From Mactromeris polynyma (Eukaryota; Mollusca; Bivalvia; Venerida; Mactridae): 64,000 bases of DNA. Positions 50,550 through 60,900 of this stretch are shown here, piece by piece. The stretch spans positions 13,286,256 to 13,350,255 of the forward strand of contig JASFXZ010000001.1 in NCBI GenBank assembly GCA_032209605.1, given 5' to 3'. The notes beneath the pieces are model-generated. The model had not been told where the DNA came from. It saw nothing but the letters and a program-made list of their open reading frames with translations, and did not search any database. The position numbers were made by a program, and so were the translations under genes. How positions within the stretch are numbered: the first letter of the stretch is position 1; each line of letters starts with the position of its first letter.

Positions 50550-51448
50550 CGGAAGGCATTTGTGTATTTAATGGTTGGTTAATAGTGTTTGTTAATATAC
50601 ATTCAATTACGTTGTGGTCCGATAATGAGTTAGGTTCGTGGACCATAAAGTGTTGTATCTTATCAAAAATAAACTCTGATGTGAGGAAATAATCAATCAA
50701 GCTACACCCATTGTGTCCAATAAACGTATATTTGCCAATAAAAGCGTCATTGCCCGCACGACCATTTAAAATCCTTAAACCAGTCTGTTTGCATAAATCA
50801 AGTAAAAATGAACCGTTAGTATTAGTACGCCCCCTGTCTTGTGAGTATCTTGGTGAGAAATCATCACCCGAATAATCATCCGGTAAAACATCATCTGGAA
50901 TCAATACAGAATCAAAAATTACAAAATCCGGATTGTCATTAGTACGGCTGTTAAAATCACCAGCCAATAATAAGTTACATCTACCATTAGTGGTATTGTG
51001 AATTAAGGCAATCGATTCAGTCAATCTATCAAAGATATTTTGGTCAATCAAATTATAACGACTACTACCCTCTGGCATAACATAGCATAATCCAATAAAT
51101 AAATCGTCTGTAAGCGAAAATAAGTCACCGTTAAATCTTAGCCATATAATGTCATCTTCGCTTTTGTAAAATAGTGTATTTTCTGTAACAAAAGTACTTC
51201 GGACATATATTATAATCCCTCCAGAATCACGCTTTGATCTTTGTGATCTTGTTCTATGTAAAACAAAATATTGAAAGTTGTCCACATATAAATCTTGAAG
51301 TTCGTTTGACCACGATTCTGTGAACATTACAATGTCATTGTTTTCAAAAATTGACAGTATTTCATCACAATGTAACTTATTTAAATGTTTCGATACAAGA
51401 CACTGTACGTTCAATAAAGCCAGTCTAAGTTGCACCTTCTCCTGTACA
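50449..51448 (-). CDS. AP-type endonuclease domain (ORF2, part 1)
   Basis: Motifs of the apurinic endonuclease fold in order: LALLNVQ (Asn), FTESW (Glu), GGIIIYVR, LLLAGDFNSR (Asp, Asn), CSLIDYFLTS (Asp), SLSDHNVIE (Asp-His). All catalytic residues look present. The frame is the same as ORF1, separated by one TAA at 51451-51453, and no ATG precedes the first catalytic Asn (a GTG at 51435 is the only near-cognate candidate). It runs into a frameshift near 50490. Confidence 0.9.
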
Positions 51449-51450
51449 CG

Positions 51451-52752
51451 TTACCTTGTATTTTCGGACTGGCTCAAAGCCGGTCCGGGCCGTTCATCAC
51501 CGGTGGTGGGTATGTGATTTTTTGTATTTATAATGTCCAAACTAGTCTGACCGTCGGTGTTTCTGTCTGTTTTAGTTGTACTTCTCGTGGATTGCGATCT
51601 GGAAACGTCAGTTTTGGATCGATTGTTACGTCGAGTAGTAGATCTTGCACGATGAGAACCACTTTTATTGTTCGCACTGTTGCGTATATTCTCAATGTTA
51701 GGAGTACTGTTTGTGGTGTCCTCTTGTGCTGTTTGAGTCAAATCAAGTGCCTCATGTAGCACGGTTGGTTGCGGTAAGGGTTCATCATACGCATCCATCG
51801 GTGTTTGGTGTGAGTCGATTGTATGGTTGTTTCGGATAACAGAACCGAATGCTTGTTTTTCGGGGTTATTGAGTGTGAATTTCTCATGTATATTAGGTAT
51901 TGTCATGGGTTCTAAGAATTCCTGTATTTGATCGAGTTGAACCAGTCTGCTTCTTCTCATGACATCGTACCAGTCAGGGAATTCATCCTGAATAACTTTA
52001 CCGTCACAGGTAAGTTTTGCTGGGTATATAATACGGACGTCCGATTTTGGATGTTTGCCTCTGGTGTTCTTAAACAGTGGCCATAAACGTTTACGTGCAT
52101 CTGAAATTTCACGAGGCATATCACGGTCGATGGAGTATTTCTCTGGGCAATATTTCAAAGTTTTTGCATTAGACATGATCATTTCCACCATGTTGAAGTC
52201 TATAAAATTTACTATAATTGGTCGGGGATATTGTTGTCCTTTCTTATATTGACCTAATCTGTGTGCACGGTTCATATACATACCGGTAGTATCCAACTGT
52301 AAAACATTAGCGATGAAAGTTATGATGCGCTCTTTGCAATTTTCTTGTTTGTTTTCGGAAATACCTCGGAATATTAAATTGTTTCTCTTACCACGTGCCT
52401 CTTGATCAATGGATTTATACGCCAGTGTTTTTAGTAAAGATGATTGTGTATTTGTTACACTCATAATAGTGTTGATTTTCCCACAAGCGTTTTCAAGATA
52501 TCTGTTTGTACTGGACATTAGTGCTTGTGTACCAGCCTGTTCCACTTTTAGGTTCAAAATTTCATCAAAGATCATTGCTAATTTAGTGTTCATATTTGCT
52601 GTTTCGAACTTGTCTGCAACTAATAATACGTCTTCACTTAAGTTACGTTTTCTCCTCTTTGAATCCTGTCTCTTAGATGCCCTGGGCGTAAACATCAAAT
52701 CTCCCGTTATCTGATCCTCCATCGTGTCCACCCTAGAAAAACCTGCCGCCAT
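51451..52752 (-). CDS. ORF1 protein of the non-LTR element (L1 ORF1p-like RNA chaperone)
   Basis: 433 codons from ATG 52752 (CCGCCATGGC context in the mRNA sense). Order: short basic N-terminus (RASKRQDSKRRKRNLSEDV), a helical probably coiled-coil stretch of about residues 45-115, an RRM-like core with NNLIFRGISENK and RPIIVNFIDF, a C-terminal domain with PREISDARKRLWPLF and a long polar tail with a basic SHRARSTTRRNNRSKT patch. This is the trimerising nucleic-acid chaperone type of L1 elements (Transposase_22-like). The frame is intact. A poly-basic tail may substitute for a zinc knuckle. Confidence 0.85.
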   Translation of the reverse strand: MAAGFSRVDTMEDQITGDLMFTPRASKRQDSKRRKRNLSEDVLLVADKFETANMNTKLAMIFDEILNLKVEQAGTQALMSSTNRYLENACGKINTIMSVTNTQSSLLKTLAYKSIDQEARGKRNNLIFRGISENKQENCKERIITFIANVLQLDTTGMYMNRAHRLGQYKKGQQYPRPIIVNFIDFNMVEMIMSNAKTLKYCPEKYSIDRDMPREISDARKRLWPLFKNTRGKHPKSDVRIIYPAKLTCDGKVIQDEFPDWYDVMRRSRLVQLDQIQEFLEPMTIPNIHEKFTLNNPEKQAFGSVIRNNHTIDSHQTPMDAYDEPLPQPTVLHEALDLTQTAQEDTTNSTPNIENIRNSANNKSGSHRARSTTRRNNRSKTDVSRSQSTRSTTKTDRNTDGQTSLDIINTKNHIPTTGDERPGPALSQSENTR

Positions 52753-53222
52753 TTATACGTTGACAATAAGTTGTAGAAACTTGTATACGGGTGTATTTCC
52801 CGCCAGGTTTAATACAATGCAATCGCACAAAAGTATAAAAGTACACTTATTCCACACATATGGTTGTTAAAACGAGACACTTTTCGTGGGAATATATTAT
52901 AAATCCGTTAGCAGATGGTATTTTTGTAACATAAATACCCACTGAATATGTAGTTGTAGAAACTTGTGACCATTTTTTTCTTGGAGTTCCCGCCAAGTTC
53001 AACACAAAGCACTCGCCCAAAAGAATAAAACTATGCTTATTACATACAACTGGTTGTCAAACAAACTACTTTTCGTGATATACTACTATAAATCCGCTAG
53101 TAGATGATATTTTCAAACTTATGTGACCACTAGAATATACAAAAATGTATAGTAAATCCATTTTTATAAAATATTGTATCCAGCTAAATGAAAACCACGG
53201 CCATTTTCACGCATGCGCACAG
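52753..53222 (-). promoter_or_regulatory. 5' leader / internal promoter region of the non-LTR element
   Basis: Two diverged ~190-bp repeats inside the leader: 'gtagaaacttgt', 'cccgccaggttt/cccgccaagttc', 'gcactcgcccaaaag' and 'ttttcgtg..atatac' recur at 52770-52900 and 52960-53090. Repeated leader modules are typical of non-LTR promoters. Promoter activity is inferred. Confidence 0.5.
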
Positions 53223-53335
53223 AGTGATATGTGCTTGATGTATACTTTTGTATGACCCCAGCTGAAATTAACAGTGATACGTGCTTGATGTATACTTTTG
53301 TATGACCCCAGCTGAAATTAACTTGGACAATGATA
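53223..53335 (-). repeat. ~50-bp tandem array, right half
   Basis: Two units identical in kind to those at 46846-47104, resuming exactly at AGTGATATG. A further partial unit lies at 54128-54171. Confidence 0.9.
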
Positions 53336-53867
53336 TGTGTATGACAGAGTGATGAAAATGAATATATATGAGTATTATGTTATTATTTTAATGAACTTGG
53401 ATAATAAGTAGTTTTAGTAATATAGAATTTAGAGTCTTTATTAATAAGAGTGATAGTCTGTAGTTCATTATCTTTATCATGGAACCATACTAATTAGTTA
53501 AGTCTGGTCTGATAAGAATTAGGAATCATACGGTCAGTACATATTTGTGTAATTTGTCCATACAGTATTCAGTCTGTCAAGTGAATGTTAAGTAAACATC
53601 AAAGTATATCAAGTAGGTGTGAGAGACCTTTGATGTATATAATGTCCCAGCCATCTTTGATAATCCTTTTATAATTATGATAGACAGTAGATGAAATTAA
53701 AATACATAATTTTCTTGGATGTGAGTGTGAGGCTTGAATGTATGTGGGTGTGGCTAGAAATTGGAGGGAAGTTTGAGACAGAGAGTTAGGGAGTTCTGGG
53801 AAGTCTTAAGTTGAATGTGGAAGTCATAAGTGGGGAGTTTTGAGTGTTGGGAACTTAGGTTAAGTAT

Positions 53868-53968
53868 TAAGTTAGGTGTGGAAGTTAGGTATATTAAGTT
53901 AGGTGTGGAAGTTAGGTATATTAAGTTAGGTGTGGAAGTTAGGAATATTAAGTTAGGTGTGGAAGTAC
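53868..53968 (+). repeat. 27-bp tandem repeat, ~3.8 copies
   Basis: Unit 'ttaagttaggtgtggaagtt..' with a period of exactly 27 bp, so open frames run through on both strands (nine-residue period IKLGVEVRY on plus). No other evidence of coding. Confidence 0.85.
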
Positions 53969-54548
53969 AAATTGATAAGTTTTGTTTTATTAGAACTCTC
54001 ACATTAGTCATGATAGAAGATTGATGAATTGAATAAACAATGTTAGTTAATGAAGAGCTGTTGTAGTTATTTAATCATAAATGCGAGTTCCTCAGGAGAC
54101 AGATATAGAGACGGTACACCCGGTCACATGTGCTTGATGTATAATTTTGTATGGCCAGCTGAAATTAACTTGTTTTTTTTAATTATTGATTTTTGAACAG
54201 TTATATGCCTTTATTATTATTGCCTTCCATAAATAAATGAGCGAGCAGGCAAGCGAGAAAATATGACAAAAGGTTCTTTGAAATATACAATGGTTTTCAA
54301 AACCTAATTTGATCAATTTAATTAATATCATTAATAGTATTTCAGTTCAAATCTGAATTTTATTAACTTCTTTACTTCTGCATTTTTTTATACATCTAAA
54401 TCTATACAAATCATAGAATTCTATACATTAGACCACTGCTCAATTTAATCTTTAAACAAACAACATAACATGAGATGTTAATCCAATCAGTCCAAGTATG
54501 ACACCTTTTTCTGTAACACCCATTAGCACCTTTTTCTTACGTATATTG

Positions 54549-54645
54549 GGGGAGAAATGACTAGAGGAGAAATGACTAGAGGAGAAATGACCTGGGTGAG
54601 AAACGTCTAGGGCGAGAAAAAGCTGGATACCTAATGGGTTACAGG
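54549..54645 (+). repeat. GGGGGAGAAATGACT repeat block, end of an element related to 24991-27025
   Basis: Four imperfect 'gaggagaaatgact' units of 16-17 bp, then 'gctggatacc'. The right end of the element at 26953-27025 has the same order of motifs. No matching left end was found nearby. Confidence 0.5.
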
Positions 54646-54794
54646 ACTAGGATAGATATCGTCTCCAATTCTCAAGCGTTACCTGTTCTCGAGTCAAATA
54701 TCAAAATGTTTTCAAATCGAGTCTATAAGGTGTTTTGACACAAGGAAACCCGCTTCTGGTAAAAACAAACGCTAACAAAGTTCGAGGTAGAAAA

Positions 54795-55099
54795 ATGAGC
54801 GATTTCCTACGAATAAAGGTAAGATTTTTAATAAGTATATACTGAAAGTTACATCTGCAGTTACGACCGACCTTCACCCTTTTACTTCCAACAATGGCTG
54901 CCGTAGACAGATAGTGAGTTACTTGGTGTCGAAAATAGCGGAATACTCGATCTGTTTTGCAATTTGAATATTCTTATGCAAACAGACATTTGCAAAAATA
55001 TTTAATTGTTCAACCGCTGTCTGATTTTTATGTCAGGATCTGTCTGATAGCGAGAAACCGGTGACAAAGGAGCGAAATTGGCAATCGACGACTGGACAG
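54795..55099 (+). CDS. 5' coding exons of an unrecognised gene
   Basis: ATG 54795 (GAAAAATGAG), exon 1 54795-54818 (MSDFLRIK, donor GTAAGA), exon 2 55037-55099 (acceptor TATGTCAG, DLSDSEKPVTKERNWQSTTG plus Q, donor GTTTAG). Both junctions are in phase 0. The peptide is polar and not recognised. No third exon could be identified, and a candidate minus-strand start at 55613 would lie within this gene's body. Moderate support from splice signals only. Confidence 0.4.
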
Positions 55100-55571
55100 G
55101 TTTAGCCCAATTCCCGAAAAAAACGTGTTTCCGAGACTTATTATGGAGGACTAGAGCCGCACAGTATGTTCAGTAGTGGATATATGGATGCTAAGTGGTA
55201 GATAAATTATTATAGTGTTGACAAATACAAAAAGTCTCCCACATGAAAATAAACTGTCACAGATTCAAAATCTTTGTATTTGTCAACACTATAATACTTT
55301 TCTGAGTGCTGTTTATTGCAAATCCTTCGTTGCAAATCTTCTCTTTTATATACATATATATATACACATTTTGACATTCGTCAAGTACCTATGGTTGAGA
55401 CCACTGTCATGATTTTGTACCAAACAAATTGCATCATCAAATCATGTCCGAATTTAGTAATAAGAAATAAGTTATCTACATAAATGAGAAGATTGCTTAA
55501 GAATATCATATTTTGAATAATGACAATATTTCAACACATCATATGTTTCACTACATGCAATAAGTGTGTAC

Positions 55572-55613
55572 CTCTTCCGTATCACTGTCACTTTTGGTTG
55601 CCGAGGTCGCCAT
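55572..55613 (-). CDS. Possible first coding exon of a minus-strand gene
   Basis: AAAATGGCGACC gives a good start context, MATSATKSDSDTEE, then GAG/GTACAC. The surroundings (55580-55700) are GC-richer than average, as at promoters. No downstream exon was found. It could be chance. Confidence 0.3.
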
Positions 55614-55619
55614 TTTGAA

Positions 55620-57786
55620 CGGTGTATGGTCAGTTTTTTACCAAGAGCGATTATCCTACTTTGGGGACGGGCTAATACAAATCTGAGAGCATGGACGTTG
55701 TCGTCTCGCAATCACATAATTGCTTGGGAACTACTTGTCTGGATTAATTGCCTTTACCATTTCGCTATCGTGTGTGCAGAGTACGCTGGGTTCACATATA
55801 AGACCTCCATATTAATACGGATTGTAGTCTATAGTCTACCGCTGAGAATATATCTATCAAGTTCCCGATAGGCTTCATGCAGTAGCCTAGCTGACTACAC
55901 GAAAATGTAATAAGTTGAATTTGAAGTGGAATTAACAATCGAAGATTAACATTGAAAACCAGGTTACTTGGAATTTAATCTAGCTTTGACGTTGTAGTTC
56001 CATTTTATGTCTCAACCATGACATGGGAATTACAAACTGACAGCGTACATTAAATCTAAATTGGCTCCATGCTATTACTTACATACTTATCATCTTCACT
56101 CCGATTAGAGCAAAAGTTCGACACAAAGGGCCAATAAAATGATGACGTCACTCGTCCTGACGCTGACGGAAATATGTTTCGAAAGTTCGTGACTATCCGT
56201 ATATAATGCCAAAACGGGCAAAACTTTATTTAACTCAAACCCCCCCCCCCCCCCCTTCATCTCAATTAAAATCTTATTGAAGAATACCTCAGGAATGAGA
56301 ATAAAATGTTCGTTTGAATGTTGGCTGTATATTTTCAGTGTTTTCAAGTACATTCTTCAGGTAACAAGTTAGACGAGTCGAGTTCACATTTTTTTCGGCC
56401 GAATAGCACTTTTTTATGTAAATGTGAATGATTAAATATCAACGCCAACCCCATGTCCAAATATTTAAAAAACAGCTTGCTGTTCCACCTGTATATTTAA
56501 GATGATTTGAAAATAAAAAGTTATAGCCCAACATGTGAACTACTCCCTCTATATTATATAGTGTCGACTGGAGCCATTTTGTGCGCTTTCGCGCCTACCG
56601 GAAAAGCGATAGTCTTACATTTTTAGTTAAATGAGGAGTGTGTTGACTTTTTATGGGTCAGCTAAAGGTTGAACTTGTGATTAAATATTTCAAATGGTAA
56701 ATACCGTTGCAGTTTAAATATCAGCATTTTTCTAAATGTTGACGCAAAACGTAAAAAATCTTCAGAACAATGGGTAAACCTGCTATTTCAGCAATTCTTG
56801 TAAACTTATGATTGCAAAGAGAAATTATTTGGCTAAACATTCTTAAAAGGTAAGTTTAGAAGATCATTCGGTTTTGACCGACAAATTGTGTTGTAACGTA
56901 ATCGAATAAAAAGTTATTGTGGCAGCAACTGTTATGCGCAGTGTAGGCCTATATGTACTTATATGTACTTAAATTTCAAGTACATGTACTGGCTCCATTT
57001 CAGGATAAGAAAAGTAATTGTCTACAGATTGATATACTATTAACTTTGAACCGAAGTTATATATCGTTCATGTGGTGACACTCAATATACATGTATATTC
57101 ATTTACATAAAGTAGATCGTGTTTAATTAATTGGAAACTCACTGCGTTTGCAGCTTACATTTTGACAAACAACTAAAAAAACAATACACACTGTTTGCCA
57201 TCTCACCCTCGAACATACGATACTACAGTTCTCGTATCTTGACAGTGCCATCGAACGATACTTGAAACATGGGAGAAATAACACTTCAACGTTAACGCAC
57301 ATAATCTTATGTAAGCATAGATTAACATATAGTTTGGAAAACAATAATGAATGAATACTTGACTACTATGCTCATTTTATTCAAAACAGTGACGTCGTTA
57401 ATAATCGGTTCAGCCTACTGCTACTGTACCGCGACTTCGATATCCCGTTTTAATTTTCTCGCCGCTCCAACGCTGTCGTAGACCAAACGGTGAACTAGAT
57501 CATGGAGGGATTATATATTACCATATGTGTGTATATTTTCGTCAAACTTAAGAAAGGAAATATTTCAAAGAAATTAATTAATAACATTTTCGGAAATAAC
57601 ATCTAAAACAATCCAGATTAGCGTTAAAACTGTTTCGTGATATACCCACAGACGTTGTCATTCAGCTGACGAAAGTTTAATCACCATTCTGGTGGGACAA
57701 AATTTCCCTTTTAGTGCCATGAAAGAAAATAATCATATATATTTTCTGTTATGTAAGAAGTGAATGATATTTTATTCTGAGATATT
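55620..57786. other. Intergenic stretch, no gene seen
   Basis: Contains a 17-C run at 56240-56256 and a CpG-richer patch at about 56570-56600. 57400-57500 is mildly GC-rich and could be promoter for the gene at 57787. A start at 57500 opens only 34 codons. Confidence 0.45.
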
Positions 57787-57992
57787 ATGTATCGATTACA
57801 TTGGTATGTTTACATTGCATGTATGTTTGCAGTCGCGTGGCTCAGCTGTCTTACTGTGGTGTTAGAGGCACAATACCAGCGTCACAGTATATTTGATAAC
57901 CTATACCCACAAACGAATGTTGTCCCGCTGGTGGAAACATCTGCGAAGTCCGTTACGGCGTGCGCCAAGGATTGTTCAAGATACAATGGGGC
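57787..57992 (+). CDS. Exon 1: signal peptide and start of PAN-like module
   Basis: ATG 57787 is the first in frame. About 27 residues of signal peptide are followed by EAQYQRHSIFDNLY and Cys-x3-Cys spacing (ACAKDC). Donor GC/GTAAGT. Confidence 0.65.
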
Positions 57993-60900
57993 GTAAGTAA
58001 ATACATGTATCTCTGTCAAAGATTGAACTAGTTGTTGTTGTGGTGGTGGTGGTTGTTGTTGTTGTGGCTGTTGATGAGCATTGCTGCCAGTTGATGCTAG
58101 GTACCGGGTATTCTGGAGGCGCAGTTATCTAGGGGTAGAGCGTAGTGAGTACGAGCCCCGCGATGAGCGGAGTTTGAACTTCACAATCCTAAATTTGGCG
58201 CTAGTACTGCATATGGTTAGTAGCCAGGAAGCAGTCATCGAGTGTGATTAATATAAGTTGTAAGAACTTGTTTCACAATCTATGTAAACAGTCCTACAGT
58301 TTATACCACTCCTGAGCATCTTCTGGATGCTCGGGCTTATCAGCACAACTAATCTGTGATTATCGTAATAAATGTAAACTGACCACACTTGACCCCATCC
58401 CTGCTGGGAGCTGAGATTTATAACCCTGTGCTGGACTGGACATTTGGACCATATGGTGCATGTTTAGTTGTTGCTTAAGATACATGCACACTTTCCATAG
58501 TTTATAGACTAGGGCTGTGTGAAAATATTTTTCTCTTGGTAGTTTATTGCTTACTTGAAGAATAAATATGAATTGGGTATCAGGACATCATATAGTGGAA
58601 TGTTAAAATGAAGAGACAATGGCTATATTCAATATTGGGAGGATGATGGGGGGACAGTGGGTATTATTACCAGAATTTGTTAAGGAATACATAAGACTGA
58701 ACAGAAAACCACACAAACTTATATAAAAAGCAGCAATTTATTCAGCTGGTTAAAAGGAAAAGACAAAATAGAAAAGAAATAGATGGAAAGCTAGCATTCA
58801 GTGTGTGTAGCGTATCAGGGTTCTTGAAATCCACTAGCCCGACGTCCCGGATGCTGAATCGGGCTACTAACGGTTGAGTTGAAGTTTGTCCCGGACAGGT
58901 CAGTTTCTAAAGCTAACCAACATCAGCAATTGTTCAGTTCTAAGTCAAACCTTAGAATCCCACAAACACATACATGTGATTAATAATTTTAAATTGTGAA
59001 GCCATCAGTCTGTATGTTTATTTGTTACTAAATTGACCGATATTCTCGGACAACTTAAGCTTCCTATGAAAATCAGTAAAAGATATTTATATTGCTGTTA
59101 CAAAATCTTTTTTTTTTCGTTTGTTCCTATGTTCGTTCGTTCACATATACATGTGTACAATTGTATAAATATTTATACTTGGATAGTTACATTAGAAGAC
59201 AGCTTGTATTATTTAAATGAATAGTTAAATTAACATTTAATTATAATCCAATGTATGAGGCTAATTCCTATTTGAAATATGTGTGCAGATCGAACGATAC
59301 TAATTAAATATTTTCTTAATGTACTTCAGTGTTTTTTTTCTTCCTTTAAAAGAATGATTTTGGTAGAACATGTATTTTTATTTCAATGAATTTTGTAAAC
59401 TTAAATAGTTATCATGTCTTTAAAATGAGCAGAACATTCATTTCTCTATCATATGGGAGGTGTAATCTGATCCCTATGTTCTGACCACAAGACTGACCAG
59501 CGCAGAGAGATTAATGGACCCTGCTGATAGAAATAAGTGATATCAATTACAAGCATAATAAACACTAAGCTGTGCAGAGAGGCTTTGAAAACTGGGGAAA
59601 ATCCAGAAAGCTGGTATAAACTGTAGGACTGTAAAATAAATAAATTTAAACCTAAATCTTGTGACACTGAATAAAAGTTGATTTCCAAATCAAATAATAC
59701 AAATATGATTTAAATAAGAGCAGAACGTATAGCACAACCAATTGATAATTAAAGAACATAATTTCACTGCAATTACAAACACATTAGCACAAAAAAGTGA
59801 AATAAAACAAAATTTCTTTACAGAAATCTACATGTACTATAATACCAAGTGCGTACAATTAAAGATAAACAATAAATTAATTAAAATCTTGATATATTAA
59901 TTAGAAAATCTTAAGACATCGTCAATATTATTTTGACAGAGATTTAGAAAGAACTGAAAGATAATGGAATCAAAGAAAACCACCACACACAAATAAATTA
60001 AAGTGAACAAAGGACGACATAAAACATAATCACTTTCTAAAAAAAGTTCAAATAAAACCTGAATATTTCAACATATTCGGTCATCGCAATGCTAACCAGC
60101 CATACTGTAGAATGAAATGTTTTGACCAATCCTTTTGATCACGTGTCTAATAAAGGTTCGAAAAATGGTCAGTCCTTAAGTTGGGTCAACAACACGTTGT
60201 CACCTTGATGATGAAACTGTAAAGGTTTTGAACTGTGCACATTTGAATATCTTCCAGAATCTTTAAACTTTTGCTTGGATATTTCTCTGCAACATCTTTT
60301 TACAGAAAAATATATATTAAGTCTACCTCATTTATATACATTGCTACTCTTTTTAATTATGTATCCACGTGGAATTATGTCCGTGAAATGAAAATAAAAC
60401 GAATTTTCATTCTTCTCTCTTCTACTTTTGAGAAAAGATTCCGTATATGGAACTATGAGCTTAATTTTTTTACAAGAAATATATACTTGATGTTATACAC
60501 ATACATTTGGCATGAATATGTATGAGTATATGTATATTCGAAACATACTAGAATTATTGCTGGTCTGCTTTTAATATAATAGTTTTGTTTAAAAGGTGCA
60601 AGTCGTTCTTTTTTGCTGACTCTACTTCGGAATGTCAACTCCATCAGACTCTGTGGAATTCAGCTGTTTCGTTTATTAATAAGCCGAGTGCCAAGTACTA
60701 CACGCCAGATAATGAATGTTTTTATATTTTAATACAAATACAATGTACAGTTATATACATGTTTTGGTACCTTGCCGTCAATTATATCTGCCCTATTTCG
60801 AGATTCTACTTCATTTATTTTGAATGCAAATTAAAACATATTTGCGGGTAATTTATCAAATTATTTACTTACGCGAACATATAAATTTTGATTTTACTTG

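Larger units (their letters stand above)
47105..53222 (-). mobile_element. APE-type non-LTR retrotransposon, ~6.1 kb, near full length
   Basis: Bounded by a 9-bp target duplication AGTGATATG (47096-47104 and 53223-53231) where it split a tandem array, which sets both ends precisely. Order on the minus strand: ~470-bp leader, ORF1 (L1 ORF1p-like), endonuclease, reverse transcriptase, C-terminal CCHC knuckle, ~845-bp 3' part ending near AATAAAACGAACGTACAA without a poly(A) tail. There is no RNase H. Two frameshifts in ORF2 make this copy inactive. The clade was not assigned; the L1 group (incl. Tx1) and other ORF1-bearing clades are candidates. Confidence 0.9.

Noticed and set aside
52055..52714. 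Plus-strand open frames inside the retrotransposon
   Set aside because: Shadows of ORF1; no motif and no start context. The same holds for those at 48770-49072, 50293-50692 and 51320-51759.
53754..54011. 85-codon minus frame with repeated TSTPNLIYL
   Set aside because: Translation of the 27-bp repeat and flanks; no splice or start support.
55566..55871. 101-codon plus-strand open frame
   Set aside because: No motif, no Kozak context, amino-acid make-up like random GC-richer DNA near a possible promoter.
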